Below are positions 47,425 to 59,284 of a stretch of DNA of 64,000 nucleotides, piece by piece. The position numbers and the translations under genes were made by a program. The notes under the pieces were generated by a model that saw only the letters and a program-made list of their open reading frames with translations, made no database searches and was not told the DNA's origin. Each line of letters opens with the position of its first letter. Position 1 is the first letter of the stretch. This DNA comes from Mactra quadrangularis (Eukaryota > Mollusca > Bivalvia > Venerida > Mactridae). Where the stretch lies: NCBI GenBank assembly GCA_025267735.1, contig CM046311.1:32216895-32280894 (forward strand). Direction: 5' to 3'.

Positions 47425-47872
47425 ATCAAGAATTTAAATCAGTGGGGTTAATGAATGCACTACTGACAGTTAAAAAAAATCAACATTAACTCAAGTAAAA
47501 GGAATACCAGCAAAACATAGTTATCATTCATCCTTCTAATTAGGAATATTTTTGGGGATATAAGTTAGTGTCCTCAAAAAGTCTTTTGACAAAATAATGT
47601 ACATGTATTTAGAATAAACTAAGCAAATTAAACAATCAGCATTAATTAGTTTAACACATTAGTTAGTTTAACATTAAGTATGATTTAAGCTAAGCTACTG
47701 ATTATAGTATTGTATAATTTTATTCAACTGTCAGTGGAGCATACATTTACCCCACTAATTTACATACTGATACTGATAACTTTTTTACTGATAGTTAAGC
47801 AGAGTACAGAAGTACTGTAAAAGTATTCAAATACATGGGTTATATGTATGAGTCACCAACAGTTGAATAAAC
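47425..47872. mobile_element. Fold-back MITE F6: one arm and one full copy
   Basis: 47425-47470 is a single arm (AATTTAAATCAGTGGGGTTAATGAATGC). 47720-47872 is a full copy with ends TTCAACTGTCAGTGGAGCATACAT and ATGTATGAGTCACCAACAGTTGAA. Confidence 0.65.
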
Positions 47873-47964
47873 TTGACAGTATGTATGATCAATTTTACTG
47901 GAATTTTATTTGTTGAAGACAGGCTACATGACCAATAAGTGTTAATACACCTTACAGTATTTGT

Positions 47965-48274
47965 TTTGTTTTTGTTGGGTTTAACGCCGTAGCAACACAT
48001 TGTATAGGTCATATAACAGCAGTCAGTCAACCTACTCACTGTTCCTGGAAAGGCTAAATATCTGGATTTAGCTGTTAACCAACTACTAAGCGCATACCTC
48101 CATCAGTGATTGACAACTGCCCTATATAATTAAAAATCATTGGTAGGAGGGAGAATTGCTGTTGAAATAGTTTCATGACCAAGCTCCACAAAAGTATGCC
48201 CTGGCCGAGGAATCGAACTCACGACCCCTGGATCAGTAGACTTGCGTGCTACCAAGCTAGCCGGGTGGCTTTGA
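47965..48274 (-). repeat. SINE-A, reference full-length copy
   Basis: First tRNA-derived SINE family, about 310 bp. On the minus strand the head has a box A region (TAGCTnGGTAGCACGCAAG), box B near GAGTTCGATTCC, the conserved TATGC...TTTGTGGAGCTTGGTCATGAAA, then TCAGTCA...GCTTAGTAGTTGGTTAACAGCTAAATCC, and the tail CCTATACAATGTGTTGCTACGGCGTTAAACCCAACAAAAACAA. The head resembles a tRNA-Lys-type D arm (TAGCTCAGTCGGTAG). At least 19 copies or fragments are in the window on both strands. Confidence 0.92.
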
Positions 48275-48888
48275 TGCACCTTAAAAGCCATGAAAATTTG
48301 TCTAAGAACATTAGAAGAGCATGGTATATTGTTTGGTAGATTATGTCATACAGTATTATATCTAATAAGATATATCATATAAATCTTTCAAGTATTTATA
48401 TTGATGGAAAGATATTGTTCTTACTAAAAGGTTACAGATATTGATCAATGATATAAGAGGCTACAAAAACAACAACAACAACAATAACAACAATAATTTT
48501 AGGTGATAGAATAATGTCTGGGATCATCCTATGATAATACATGATAGTTCAATACTTTTATCTATTTACCGTATTTGTCCTAATACATGAGCTGTAGTTC
48601 TTATTCAGAACTCCAATTTATGGATTTTTCCTCCTGAATAAGGACGTCATATATTCGGTTTTGTTTGTACAGAATGAAGTTATTTTACACATTATTGCTG
48701 AAAAGTATGCAACACAGATTAAATCCTATTGTTCTGTGTACACACATTTGTGTTTGAACTTTGATCTGCATGGGTACGTCTTGTACAAACAAAGTTTTTC
48801 AGTAGGAAAAAGCCACCAGCTTTAGTTTGGAATCAAATCTATTTGTAATATGGAGAACTTGTTCATAATTACCATTTTATTCTTAATA

Positions 48889-49133
48889 TAGCTGTCTGGC
48901 TAGCTCAGTCAGCAGTGCAGCAAAAGTCTACTGATCAAGGGGCTGTGGGTTCAAATCCCTGGCAGAGCATACTTTCTTGGAATTTGGTCATGAAATCATT
49001 TTATGACTATTTTCCTCCGACCACAGATTCTTTATCATGTAAGGTAGTTGTCAGGCACAGACAGAAGTATGAGCTAGTTACTGTAAAGCTAACTGCTTTT
49101 CAGGCATGGTGACTAGGTTGACCGACTGATTTT
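48889..49133 (+). repeat. SINE-A, tail lost
   Basis: Head GCTGTCTGGCTAGCTCAGTCAGCAG and box B GGTTCAAATCCC are well preserved. The body thins out after GGTTGACCGACTGATTTT. Confidence 0.85.
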
Positions 49134-51702
49134 AAAATCTATGCAAAGAGTAAAATAATGCATAAAGAGTTCTTTAAATGATGTTCCAAAAACAAATTCC
49201 AGATGAAAGAAAATTAAGAAAAATCAAGTGGTGCAGTTATTATGAGTTATATGGTAAAACATGGATTTTCACATGATTCACTAAATTCTATCACTATTCT
49301 TAAAGCCTAAGTGGTCGATGTGTCTACCAAATAAATATATCTGTAAGTAAAGTAAGTCTATCACAAATACAAGCTCAGATGTGGTGAGAGTTGGGGAGGT
49401 TGTCTAGAACACACACCCTTCTTCTCTCTGGAATTTTCAAGGTGATCAATTTTCTTTGTAATCCATCTGTTTCAAATTTATGGCTCATTCATACATTAGT
49501 GCATATTGACCTGTGACTGACAGATTAATACATAACATAATTTGGTAACGACAATATCTTTAACTGATTTAATGGAATTTTATGATTCACAATCCAATAT
49601 TTTCATTTACAATGTATTTCCCAATGTTGACAAAAAATCTATCTTAAATTTAAAAAACATATAGTTGGTTGTAAACCAGACAAAAAATAATTTTTAGGCC
49701 TAAATAACATGAAAAATCTCTAATAAAGTCTCTAAACCCTCACCGCTCACTCCGCCCTCAATTTATTTTTCCTTGGCACCATCTTAAATTTTTTTCTTGA
49801 CCAACCAATTTGTCTAATATTACAATTGTCTAACATCACAGACTCCTGTAAGTACAAACTTCCTCCCATATAGGCAACAATAAGTAAAACAAGCATGTTT
49901 TCAGCCAACAGTAATTGTCGTATCGACACAAGTGTCGAACTAAACACTGAATCAGCAAATATATATTAGTCTCCCGAAATATAGACAGTTTTTCTATAAT
50001 AATATATTTCTGTTGATACAACTAACAAATATTATATTAAAATGTCAGAGCAAAAGTTTTCTACTGTCTGGGTTCATGAGGATATCAATATATCACTCAT
50101 CTAAATGTAACAGACTAATTGATTGGTTGTGGCTAAGTTATGATTGTTAAGTTGACCAATAGAATGGCTGCTTCTGGAAAATAACTCAAAATGGGATTTT
50201 TTTTGCTGGCTGTCAAATTAGAGTTGATCATGTTTGGGCAGAGAATAACAAGCACTGAAGTCTGGGGAATAAGAACAGTGTAAATTGAATCATGACATTT
50301 CCTATTACGTTGTATATCTATTGCATAACTGTCAATGGTCCAATGGCTTCAGGCATTAAATTTGAAAGCTAGCTGGGGCCATGAAGACTGTTATGGCCCA
50401 CGGTGGATCCAGAACAACCCATTGGCCAGGGACTGGAGGCGTCTGGAAGCTTAAGGTTTCAATAAGAATGTTGCTATTTGTTTGGGTTGCACTAAATTCA
50501 ATTTTTATGCAAAGCCAAAGCCCTATTGGTCTATTTACTTTTAAAAATACAGTTTTAACTCGAACATTCTAGGAAGACAAATTATAAAAAATGTGGCATA
50601 TCTAGACAGCTTAACGTGTGAGCGTGATTCAATATTCATATTCTTATATGTGGCACCCCATTCACTTGACCTGTAAGGTATTCTGAACCCACCCTACTTG
50701 CATCAAGCTGTTCAAAATAGGAAAATTCAGTCTTTGATATAGTTACCTCCAAAATGATTTGGACAAATGCAATTTAAGAAAATTTGATTGTGCACTTCAC
50801 ACATAATTTTACTATTCATGTAATATATACTAAAATCATATTTCATATGTTGATTAAAATATGCTGATTTTATAATTTTCTCAGAAAATTCTTTGTGTTT
50901 TATTATTATGGGTAAATGTAAATCAGTTTATCATTCACAGATTTCAACTTAAACATCAACTTTTCTGAAACTATCAAAATTGTTCGGAAACACTTTTTGA
51001 AGCAGGAAATTTAAGTGATTTGATATTGAAAATTTTAGTGCAAATTGACATACAAGTACAAATGATAGTGTTTCATGTAGTAAATATCTACCCCCTATGT
51101 CACGGTATATATAGACATATTTAGTGCAATTTTTTTACTTTTATTGTATATTTCTCGCAATCTATAGGTCAGTTTGTCCTAAAATATTAAGACTTGTTTT
51201 TTGACACAATTACAGACATGTGTGTTTTTTCTGAAAAATGTTGAAAATTTTTAACCAATACTGTGAACTTCTATTAGTATCTTTAAAAGACTACTGATAA
51301 TTTTTTGTCTAATGACTTTTTAAGAGCACTGTATGATTTAAAATATCACAGTTGAAACAATACTAAGGTATAATATTACAAATTAACTATATAGTAATAA
51401 AATTTTTACAACAAAAACAATATTCATATCATATCATATATACAGGTTTGAGTCGAGCAATCATTCGGAATATTTCACATGAAATAAACGTTAACCAACT
51501 GTAGTGAGGCGTAACATTGATTAAATAGCGGAAATATCGAATAGCTATCAGAGACAATAATTTGCCAATTGTTTTTCTACTATAATGTTTATACATTAAA
51601 AGAGTTAATATAGAAAAACTATAATGGGAAGATCTTAATTATCAATTAAGATTTTTTTGAGTATCAACTTTAATTGGGATCTAATTAAAAACCTTTTAAA
51701 CA
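49134..51702. other. Intron 1, nothing firmly recognised
   Basis: 2.6 kb without recognised SINEs or MITEs. 50370-50460 is GC-richer (CCACGGTGGATCCAGAACAAC...GGGACTGGAGGCGTCTGG), perhaps a scrap of a coding element. Minus-strand ORFs near 49.7-50.0 kb have no splice support. Confidence 0.35.
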
Positions 51703-51885
51703 TGAGTTTGTAGTGCATTCAGTAGCGCACCAGTATTTTTAATCTAGTTTCCTGAAAAGGGTACGGGTTCCAATCCTACCAATAGCCGTTATATTCTTCT
51801 ATGAAAATTTTACACTAATGTCAATTTTTCTCCATTTTAAAGGATATATGGGGAAGAAAAAGGTAGATTGACCCTCATTCTTTCT
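51703..51885 (+). repeat. SINE-B, 5' half
   Basis: GTTTGTAGTGCATTCAGTAGCGC, box B GGTTCCAATCC, then the GAAAATTTTACACTAATGTCAATTTTTCTCC body. The tail is absent. A 14-C run follows near 51930-51943. Confidence 0.75.
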
Positions 51886-52207
51886 TATAATGTTTCAAAA
51901 TCAAGTTAAAATAAAGGTTTGACCTTAACACCCCCCCCCCCCTGAAAAATGTTCTGAATTCACCCATGGAACTTGTAAATATGATTCTATCTAAAAAATT
52001 GCTGAATTGGCAAATATTTCTAATCAATGCATGCACTTTGAAGGTTCATATAAATCATACATGTATGTACAAATATATTTTGATTAAGATAATTTACAAT
52101 GATAAGAAATTTAAGATTTTCTCCCATTGCCAAAACATTCAGAAGAAAAAGTGCTATGGAAATAGTGCTATATATTGTAGTGTTATATTTATAGTAAACT
52201 TTTTTAT

Positions 52208-52765
52208 ATACTGGGTTTAATGCCCAGTCTGAACACAATGTAGGTTATTTCACAGTGGCCAGCACACCTAACCTAGTTTTCCTGGACCCTTGACTATAAC
52301 CAGTACTCGCATGCCCAATCTGATAAAAACCCGATCTAAAATTTTACCGCTCGCATACTCGCTAATTTAGATCTGGCCTTTTCCTCATCATAATATTCAT
52401 GACAAAATTGTTATGATACGTAACTTGTTTACATCGTCTGCGTCACGCAATTTGAAATGAGCCACCCAATGGCAGACTGTGAATAATACCGCTGTTAAAT
52501 TAGCATGCAAACATAGGTCTAAAAATAGAAATTACGAAATCAAAATGTGATTAATAGTGTTTTCGTCTAGATGAAAGCTATGCTTTGATTGGTCGACACA
52601 AAGTTCATCTCGACGTGACCTTGCATTGACTAAGTAGAGATCCAGTACGACAACGCACTACAGGATCTCTGTTTACGGACATTGTCGCATGCCCTTCCAC
52701 AAGACCCGCAACTTCTAAAAATTCAAAATCCCAGCTTGCTACCAACTGTGCTACAGACTTGGGTA
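52208..52765 (-). repeat. SINE-B interrupted by a MULE-like MITE
   Basis: Tail and body at 52208-52315 (GGGTTTAATGCCCAGTCTGAAC, CTAACCTAGTTTTCCTGGACCC) continue at 52685-52765 (CTTCCACAAGACCCGCAACTTC, GTGCTACAGACTTGGG). Removing the MITE and one duplication copy restores the SINE. Confidence 0.88.
52316..52684 (-). mobile_element. MULE-like MITE, complete, 369 bp
   Basis: Ends CAATCT... and ...CATTG, with a perfect 9-bp duplication TCGCATGCC at 52307-52315 and 52685-52693. In reverse it follows the 37.0-kb copy, lacking about 25 bases around the GGTCACCTGAACATGACC dyad. Confidence 0.9.
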
Positions 52766-52918
52766 TTTTTTTAATTATAGTTATAGTCAATATATACATG
52801 TATACTTATAAATAAAGCTACCCCTCGAATACCCCAAAGGAGATTGCTGATCAGTATGAGAATAGTGACCTGAGTTTAATTATACGCAGTATGAGATTGA
52901 TTAAAACCTTGCATAAAG

Positions 52919-53954
52919 CAGGACTGGAATTTTAGCTGGCATACTTGCAAATGCGTGTGTATTTTGAAAATTGTGAGTAACTTTTATTTTAACTTGCAAA
53001 TTTTCACAAGTTGAAATTGCAGCAAAAATCTTTTGTCCAAACTAATGAAGCTAAAATCAGCATTGTAACAGTCAGATAGATGGATAACATTAATTAAAAT
53101 TCACAGTACAAACATGCTCAATACTCTTTGTCTATCCTACATAAACGCCCTTGTGCTATCTGTAGTCAAATATAGCACTATTTTGTTATATATTGTGCAT
53201 ATGAATAGTTACTAGAGGTGCGCGGTATTACCAGTAACCGGTTACCGTGGTTTTTTATCTCGCTGTACGATACCGCGGTATTTCCGGAAATACCGGTATT
53301 TCAGTACCTGTGAATGAGAAGTACCTGTGATTTAGGTTTGACACGTTATATATGTCAGCAGCCAGGGATGGCAAAATCAACGGTTGTCCGAGTCGGACTT
53401 TAAATTATTTTTTAAATTTGACAACTCTGTTTTAGTTAGTTAAAAATAGTTTTTCCTCTGCATAACGCTGTGATAGTTATAAATAGACATACGTAGTAGC
53501 AATCGCCGAGCAAAGTTCTTTTGAGTACCTTGTATTAACAACACATATGGCGTCATGACACAAACTTTAGACAGACCAATTGGTTTTAACTCAGGTTCGT
53601 TATTTTCAACTTAGAATTCATAATATCATCATTTTTTTTATACATTTGAGAAAAAAAATGTAAAAAACCAAGGAAGATTAAGTTGTAATAGTTATCCCTT
53701 AAATAGGGCTTTTGTGTTTTCAAAAGTTGCTGAATGGTCTTCTTAAAAGTGTATTTTTATATTGTGGTATACCGTGGTATATACCGTGGTATTTAGTACA
53801 AAACTGCGGTATACCGTGGTATAAATTTCCTGGCAGTACCCAGCTGTAATAGTTACTATGTATGCCATTAAAACTTGGAGAGAAAAATGCAAGTTAAAAC
53901 AAAATGAACTCGCAAAAATGAGCAAGTCCAATTTTTTGTAAAATTTGAGCCCTG
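52919..53954 (-). mobile_element. hAT-like element (family 4), interrupted
   Basis: Ends CAGGACTGGAATTTTAG and the reverse complement CAGGGCTCAAATTTTAC. GCATAAAG occurs at both edges (52911-52918 and 53954-53961), though the exact 8-bp duplication is ambiguous by one base. Without its insert the element is about 400 bp, with no ORF. The family includes the 11469-11665 fragment. Confidence 0.75.
53213..53848. mobile_element. hAT-type MITE (family 3), 636 bp, nested
   Basis: It is flanked by a perfect 8-bp duplication ATAGTTAC (53205-53212 and 53849-53856). The ends are TAGAGGTGCGCGGTA and, reversed, TACAGCTGGGTACTG, an imperfect inverted repeat. Both subterminal regions repeat the palindrome ACCGCGGTAT/ATACCGTGGTAT. 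It sits inside the family-4 element at 52919-53954. Confidence 0.85.
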
Positions 53955-55080
53955 CATAAAGACTAAAATTTGTGACTCCTAGACTAAGCCTTTAATGTAT
54001 AGGTCGTTTATGATAGCACGAGACATAGTTTACAAAAAAACATCTTTTAGATTTGTCTCAAGAATTGTCTTAAACAAGCTATAGTTAACAAAAACAAAAC
54101 CTAATCTTTGTCCTAGACACTTTCTATTATCTTATATTGTAGGTGAATCAGTATTAAAACAAACCTTAATGTTATGTAGACATGCATCTAAGAAGTTAGA
54201 AGTCAATTCTCAATTTGTACAGTTGATTATATATGTCTATTGATATACAACATAGTCTGCAACCTAATGTTAAATGATTACAGCATGATAAACATTCACA
54301 GATAAAATGAGCATCCTTGCAAAAATTGTTCTGTTACATTTTACAAAGGCTTTTCACACACAGTTATTACAATGAAATATGATATTAGGAAATACTCTTG
54401 GACAGCTCCAGGATTCAAATATTTGGGTTTTTCCCTGCCATACAAACAAGCTTTCATTTTAACAGTGAAAGTTTGCATACAAAGAACAGGGATTTAATCT
54501 GTGCTTCATGCTTTTCAGCAATAATGCATAAAAACTTCCAGAGATGGTCTATTCTCACTACATAATATTTCTTAAACCTCCCCTGCTCTATATGCTCAAA
54601 CATTGACTAACTCAAAACTTTCCTTTGCAATAAGCAAAGTAAAAGACTCCCCGGGTGATTGATAGAATGGATACCAGTAGCCAGATGACCAGGGGTAAAA
54701 GCTGTAAAGTCATTGAATGTGCATTTTCTTGTAACTTAGATTATAAAATGCAATTTCATGTATAAAATGTGTCTATTTAAATCACAAGAACAACAAAGCT
54801 TTTCCAAGAAATATAAATAAATTTGTTGCTTTCAAGAAAAAAAAAATGCAATATGGGTCCACCATTACAGTGGATTACAAACATAAATATTGAACTAACT
54901 TCTGCAGAAACTTTTTTTAGTAACTTGTGAGATATCACTCTAGCTATAGAAATGATATTTATGGATACATGTATCAGAATTTTTTTTAGAATTTTGGAAG
55001 ACTGCAGGGATTTTGTTAGTCCAAAAATAATGTACATGTACCAATCATTTGTGTACTGCACACCCATTCCCAGGGCAGTG
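53955..55080. other. Intron 1, nothing recognised
   Basis: AT-rich with no exon or repeat that could be supported. Confidence 0.4.
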
Positions 55081-55086
55081 TAGGTG

Positions 55087-55907
55087 TCAGGGTTAAAAAG
55101 AGCAATGTTTGCACTTTACAATGTCTCCTGGGTGACAGGGTTAAATAGAGCAATGTTTGCACTTTACAACATCTCCTGGGTGACAGGGTTAAATAGAGCA
55201 ATGTTTGCACTTTACAACATCTCCTGGGTGACAGGGTTAAATAGAGCAATGTTTGCACTTTACAACATCTCCTGGGTGACAGGGTTAAAAAGAGCAATGT
55301 TTGCACTTTACAACGTCTCCTGGGTGACAGGGTTAAAAAGAGCAATGTTTGCACTTTACAACATCTCCTGGGTGACAGGGTTAAAAAGAGCAATGTTTGC
55401 ACTTGACAACGTCTCCATGGTGACAGGGTTAAAAAGAGCAATGTTTGCACTTTACAACGTCTCCATGGTGTCAGGGTTAAAAAGAGCAATGTTTGCACTT
55501 TACAACGTCTCCATGGTGTCAGGGTTAAAAAGAGCAATGTTTGCACTTTACAACGTCTCCATGGGTGTCAGGGTTAAAAAGAGCAATGTTTGCACTTTAC
55601 AACGTCTCCATGGGTGTCAGGGTTAAAAAGAGCAATGTTTGCACTTTACAACGTCTCCATGGGTGTCAGGGTTAAAAAGAGCTATGTTTGCACTTTACAA
55701 CGTCTCCATGGGTGTCAGGGTTAAAAAGAGCTATGTTTGCACTTTACAATGTCTCCTGGGTGACAGGGTTAAAAAGAGCAATGTTTGCATTTTACAGTGT
55801 CTCCTGGGTGACAGAGTTAAAAAGAGCAATGTTTGCACTTTACAACGTCTCCTGGGTGACAGGGTTAAAAAGAGCAATGTTTGCACTTTACAACGTCTCC
55901 TGTCCTG
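55087..55907. repeat. 48/49-bp minisatellite, 17 units
   Basis: The unit is near GGGTTAAAAAGAGCAATGTTTGCACTTTACAACGTCTCCTGGGTGACA. The period is 48 bp for the first ten units, 49 bp for four units with an extra G (CCATGGGTGTCAGG), then 48 bp again. The extra base shifts the long plus-strand frame near 55560. A GLKRAMFALYNVSWVT-type peptide repeat is therefore a by-product. A subtype gradient runs left to right (CTCCTGGGTGAC to CTCCATGGTG to CTCCATGGGTGTC). Confidence 0.95.
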
Positions 55908-56015
55908 TAGAGTGACTACAGGGAAATTACTTTTTCACCAAAAATAGTTGGCAACTTTATAAGTGGTTTTAGCAAGATACTACCAATATTTTTACAGCAG
56001 TCTGAAAGGGTTTTA

Positions 56016-56346
56016 AGCTGCTCTGCCAGCTAAGTTGGTAGCAAGCAAGTCTACTGATCAAGGGTTTGTGGGTTCGATTCCCAGGTGGTGCATACTTTCG
56101 TGGAGCTTGGTCATAAAATTATTCTACTGCCATTCTCCCTCCTACCAATGATTCTTATTCATGTAGGGACAAACAGTAGGGCAGTTGTCAGTCACTGACA
56201 AAAGTATGTGCTTAGTAGTTGGTTAACAGCTAAATCCAGAGATTTAGCCTTTCCAGGAACATTGAGTAGATTGACTGATCGCAGTTATATGACTTATACA
56301 ATGTGTTGCTACAGTGTTAACCCCCCCCCCCAAAAAAAAAGTAAGG
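56016..56346 (+). repeat. SINE-A, full length
   Basis: Head GCTCTGCCAGCTAAGTTGGTAGC, box B GGTTCGATTCCC, the full body, a 14-base insert near GTAGGGACAAACAGTAGGGCAG, and the tail CAGTGTTAACCCC running into C and A homopolymers. Confidence 0.9.
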
Positions 56347-58055
56347 GTTTCAGCCAAAAGATTTCGGCTAAAATGTACAGTCACTGCTTTTCCCCAGGAT
56401 TAGGGATGCAATTTACAAATGACTAGTGCATGAAACTCCCATCATTATTGGAAAAAAGTACAACTTTTGAACCCACACAAAAAATTTAAACCACATAGAA
56501 ATTTGAACCTGGTAGAAATTTTAACCTCGCAGAAATCTCATCTCATATGTTAATGTCAAAATGTTTCAATATTATCTGGATGAAATAACTCTTTACATCT
56601 GTTACCAGCATGGTTATAGAACACAGCGTTGTTTCCATGACAGCTGGACTTAATGTTGACATTTAGTAGAACATATTCCTGTGTACTGAATACAAACTAT
56701 CATAATATTTATAGAATATGGTCACTGATTTGAAAACGTTTAAATGTCATTAAAAGAGTGATTCTATCAATATTCTTTGATCAATCATGTTCTCTAATCG
56801 TTACTTCGTGATAATTTCAGCTACTATAGGAAATCTCAGTGGGCTTAATTTTTCTATTTCATTTTTTATCTCATTTTTCAATTACCGCCTTAACTTTTCT
56901 TAAGCTCTTACCTGATTTATAATGTTATATAGAAATAGGCAAATTTAACAACCAGCCTGACAGCATCAGACCTTTTTTTCAAATATAACAGGGGTCGTTT
57001 TCAGGCACCTTAAAAAATTCTTCAAAATCATACAGTTGTCCCAAAATTTACCTTAAATTTTTTGTTCCTCAAACTATGAAATTGCGATTAAATTTCCCCA
57101 AAAAAGCCCTGAGCAGGAAAAAAGAAATTTTCACTAGTTTGAATCAATAAGTCAACAGTCCATGAATTATGGCTTGTGGATTATGGAGATGGCTATTTTC
57201 TATCGAACAAAGTCCATCAGAAAACAATGCCCCTGATTTCCATAAACAAAACTGATACAAAAATTTTCCATACATATAAATCTGATACAAAGTTATGTTT
57301 GTTTCACATTTTCATTCAAAACCAAAAGTTTCTCTTCAAATTAGGAATTTTACAAAAAATTGCAAATCCTCTTTTTTCCATTTTGATTCATTCGTCATTA
57401 CATCCATTTATAAATTGTATGGCTTTTAGATTTGATTAATGTGATATTTTCTGTAACAATTTCATGGTAAATGATAATTTCATGTAATATGCAAATATTC
57501 AAAGAATAGGCGGGAAATTATTAATCGTGAAATAAATGTTTGAATAAATGAGTAAGTGATAACCGAACATATGTTACAGTATTTTGTGTATTGATTTGTT
57601 CGTGCAAATATTTTCTAGCATCTTTCATAATTGATTAACTAAAAATGATGTTGCAGGGAAAATTGGAAAATCAACTTGACCTTCAAGGGCTTCCTTTCAA
57701 GGTCAAATCTTTTTTGAAGTCTTAAATTTACCCATTAAGAGCACAGTTAATGAGTCATTTTGCAGAGCTCTACAGTAATTAATAAATTTATCATTCTGGC
57801 ACCAGGGATTAGCTTGATAAGTCATGTTATATAGTAAAGGCAAAGATATTGATATTAACAAGCCTAAAATTTAATGTATGAATTAAGTATTTTTCACTAG
57901 CTTGAATTAACTTTCACTAGTACTTGGCTAAAAGCTAGTGCTTTAATATGACCTGGCCCTAGTCATTCACTTGGGACCCTGAATTTTAAAAATGAACATG
58001 TCTTGCCAGATAAAACTGCACAAATGTGCAGACTGACATGAAATATGATTTATAT
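56347..58055. other. Intron 1, nothing recognised
   Basis: AT-rich. The ORF at 57176-57439 (87 codons) has no splice signals consistent with a gene and an unremarkable composition. Confidence 0.4.
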
Positions 58056-58255
58056 AGCTTGTTCAAATTAACTTGATACAAGGAATTAAAACTCAAGCTA
58101 GTTCAAATTGGCCTAAGACAAGGATCTCAATCTGGAAATAGTTCACATTGACCTTAGACAAGGAGTGCAATTTATAGCTAATTCACACTGACATGAGACA
58201 AGAAAATACATTCTTGAGCTTGATCACATTGACCTGAGACAAGCTTTACATTTCC
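58056..58255. repeat. 40-bp tandem repeat, five units
   Basis: AGCTAGTTCACATTGACCTGAGACAAGG plus 12 variable bases, repeated five times in exactly about 200 bp. Units differ by 20-30 per cent, so it is old. Confidence 0.85.
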
Positions 58256-58311
58256 AATATCATTTACATTCATTTTATTAGTTAATCACACTTAAGCAAT
58301 CAAAGTATGAG

Positions 58312-58705
58312 TCGACGCAAAACTAGTCTACATCCTATATTTACATGTAGTTAGACTAATTTTGAAGCCGCCTGGCTAGCTCTGTTGGTAGCACGCAACT
58401 CTACTGATCGAGAGGTCATGGGTTCAATGACCGGGCGGGGCATACTTTTGTGGAGCTTGGTCATGAAATTATTTCTACAGCCATTCTCCCTCCTACCAAT
58501 GATTTTAATTATGTAGGACTGTTGTCGGTCACTGACGAAAGTATGCGCTTAGTAGTTGGTTAACAGCTAAATCCAGAGATTTAGCCTTTCCAGGAGGAGT
58601 GAGTAGGTTGACTGACCGCTGTTATATCATGACCTATCATTGTGTTGCTACAGTGTTAAACCCAACAAACAAAGACTTAAATTTTGTGCTGACCCATTAG
58701 TATCA
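58312..58705. mobile_element. Palindromic mini-MITE P3 split by a SINE-A
   Basis: The left part CGCAAAACTAGTCTACATCC...GTAGTTAGACTAATTTTG (58312-58366) and right part GACTTAAATTTTGTGCTGACCC (58672-58705) are P3 arms separated by the SINE-A at 58366-58676. AGACTAATTTTG and AGACTTAAATTTTG at the junctions may be the imperfect target duplication. Confidence 0.6.
58366..58676 (+). repeat. SINE-A, full length, probably young
   Basis: Head GCCGCCTGGCTAGCTCTGTTGGTAGC, box B GGTTCAATGACC, a complete body, and the tail GTTGCTACAGTGTTAAACCCAACAAACAAAG. It is close to the family consensus throughout. Confidence 0.92.
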
Positions 58706-59284
58706 GGTCAGTCTGCACTAGCTATATAAACTATGAATTGAACAGATATTTTTTATATAAATTTTCAATCAGTTACAAGAATGACCAATTAAGAAAGAGA
58801 ATTTCACACAAAATTCTACAGAGACTTTCCTATAGAGACTTTCCTATAGACACTCCTGACTAGATCTAGATGTCTATATTGTAAATATCGAATGTAGAGA
58901 CACAAAATTACGAAATCTCAATGACTAACTTTATATTTCCCAGGATAGTCTGTGATATTAGAAATTGTCCGGTTGCCCGTGACAACCAGTTTTTTAAACT
59001 GAGTTAACAAAAAATCTGCTTGAACAAACTTTTTTTCAAAAAAATAGGAGAAATCTAAGTCGGGGGCTTTCAATCTTATTACATTGTACAAAGAGACCTA
59101 TATTAATTGCTCGCCCATCATGTACAATGTAATTTTCTTTAAAATTGTGCAGTTTTGCCGAAATATCTAAACTTACACCAGCCTTATTATTTCCACGCTA
59201 ATTTAGTGATAACTCTCCCAAACAGGCAAAAACCTCTCTAATACAAAAGAGAAAAACATCATTATCATTACCCTTGCAAAATGA

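Noticed and set aside
55016..55626. 180-codon plus and 176-codon minus peptide-repeat ORFs
   Set aside because: These are by-products of the 48-bp minisatellite. The extra base in the 49-bp units shifts the frame, and no splice sites or unique coding flanks are present.
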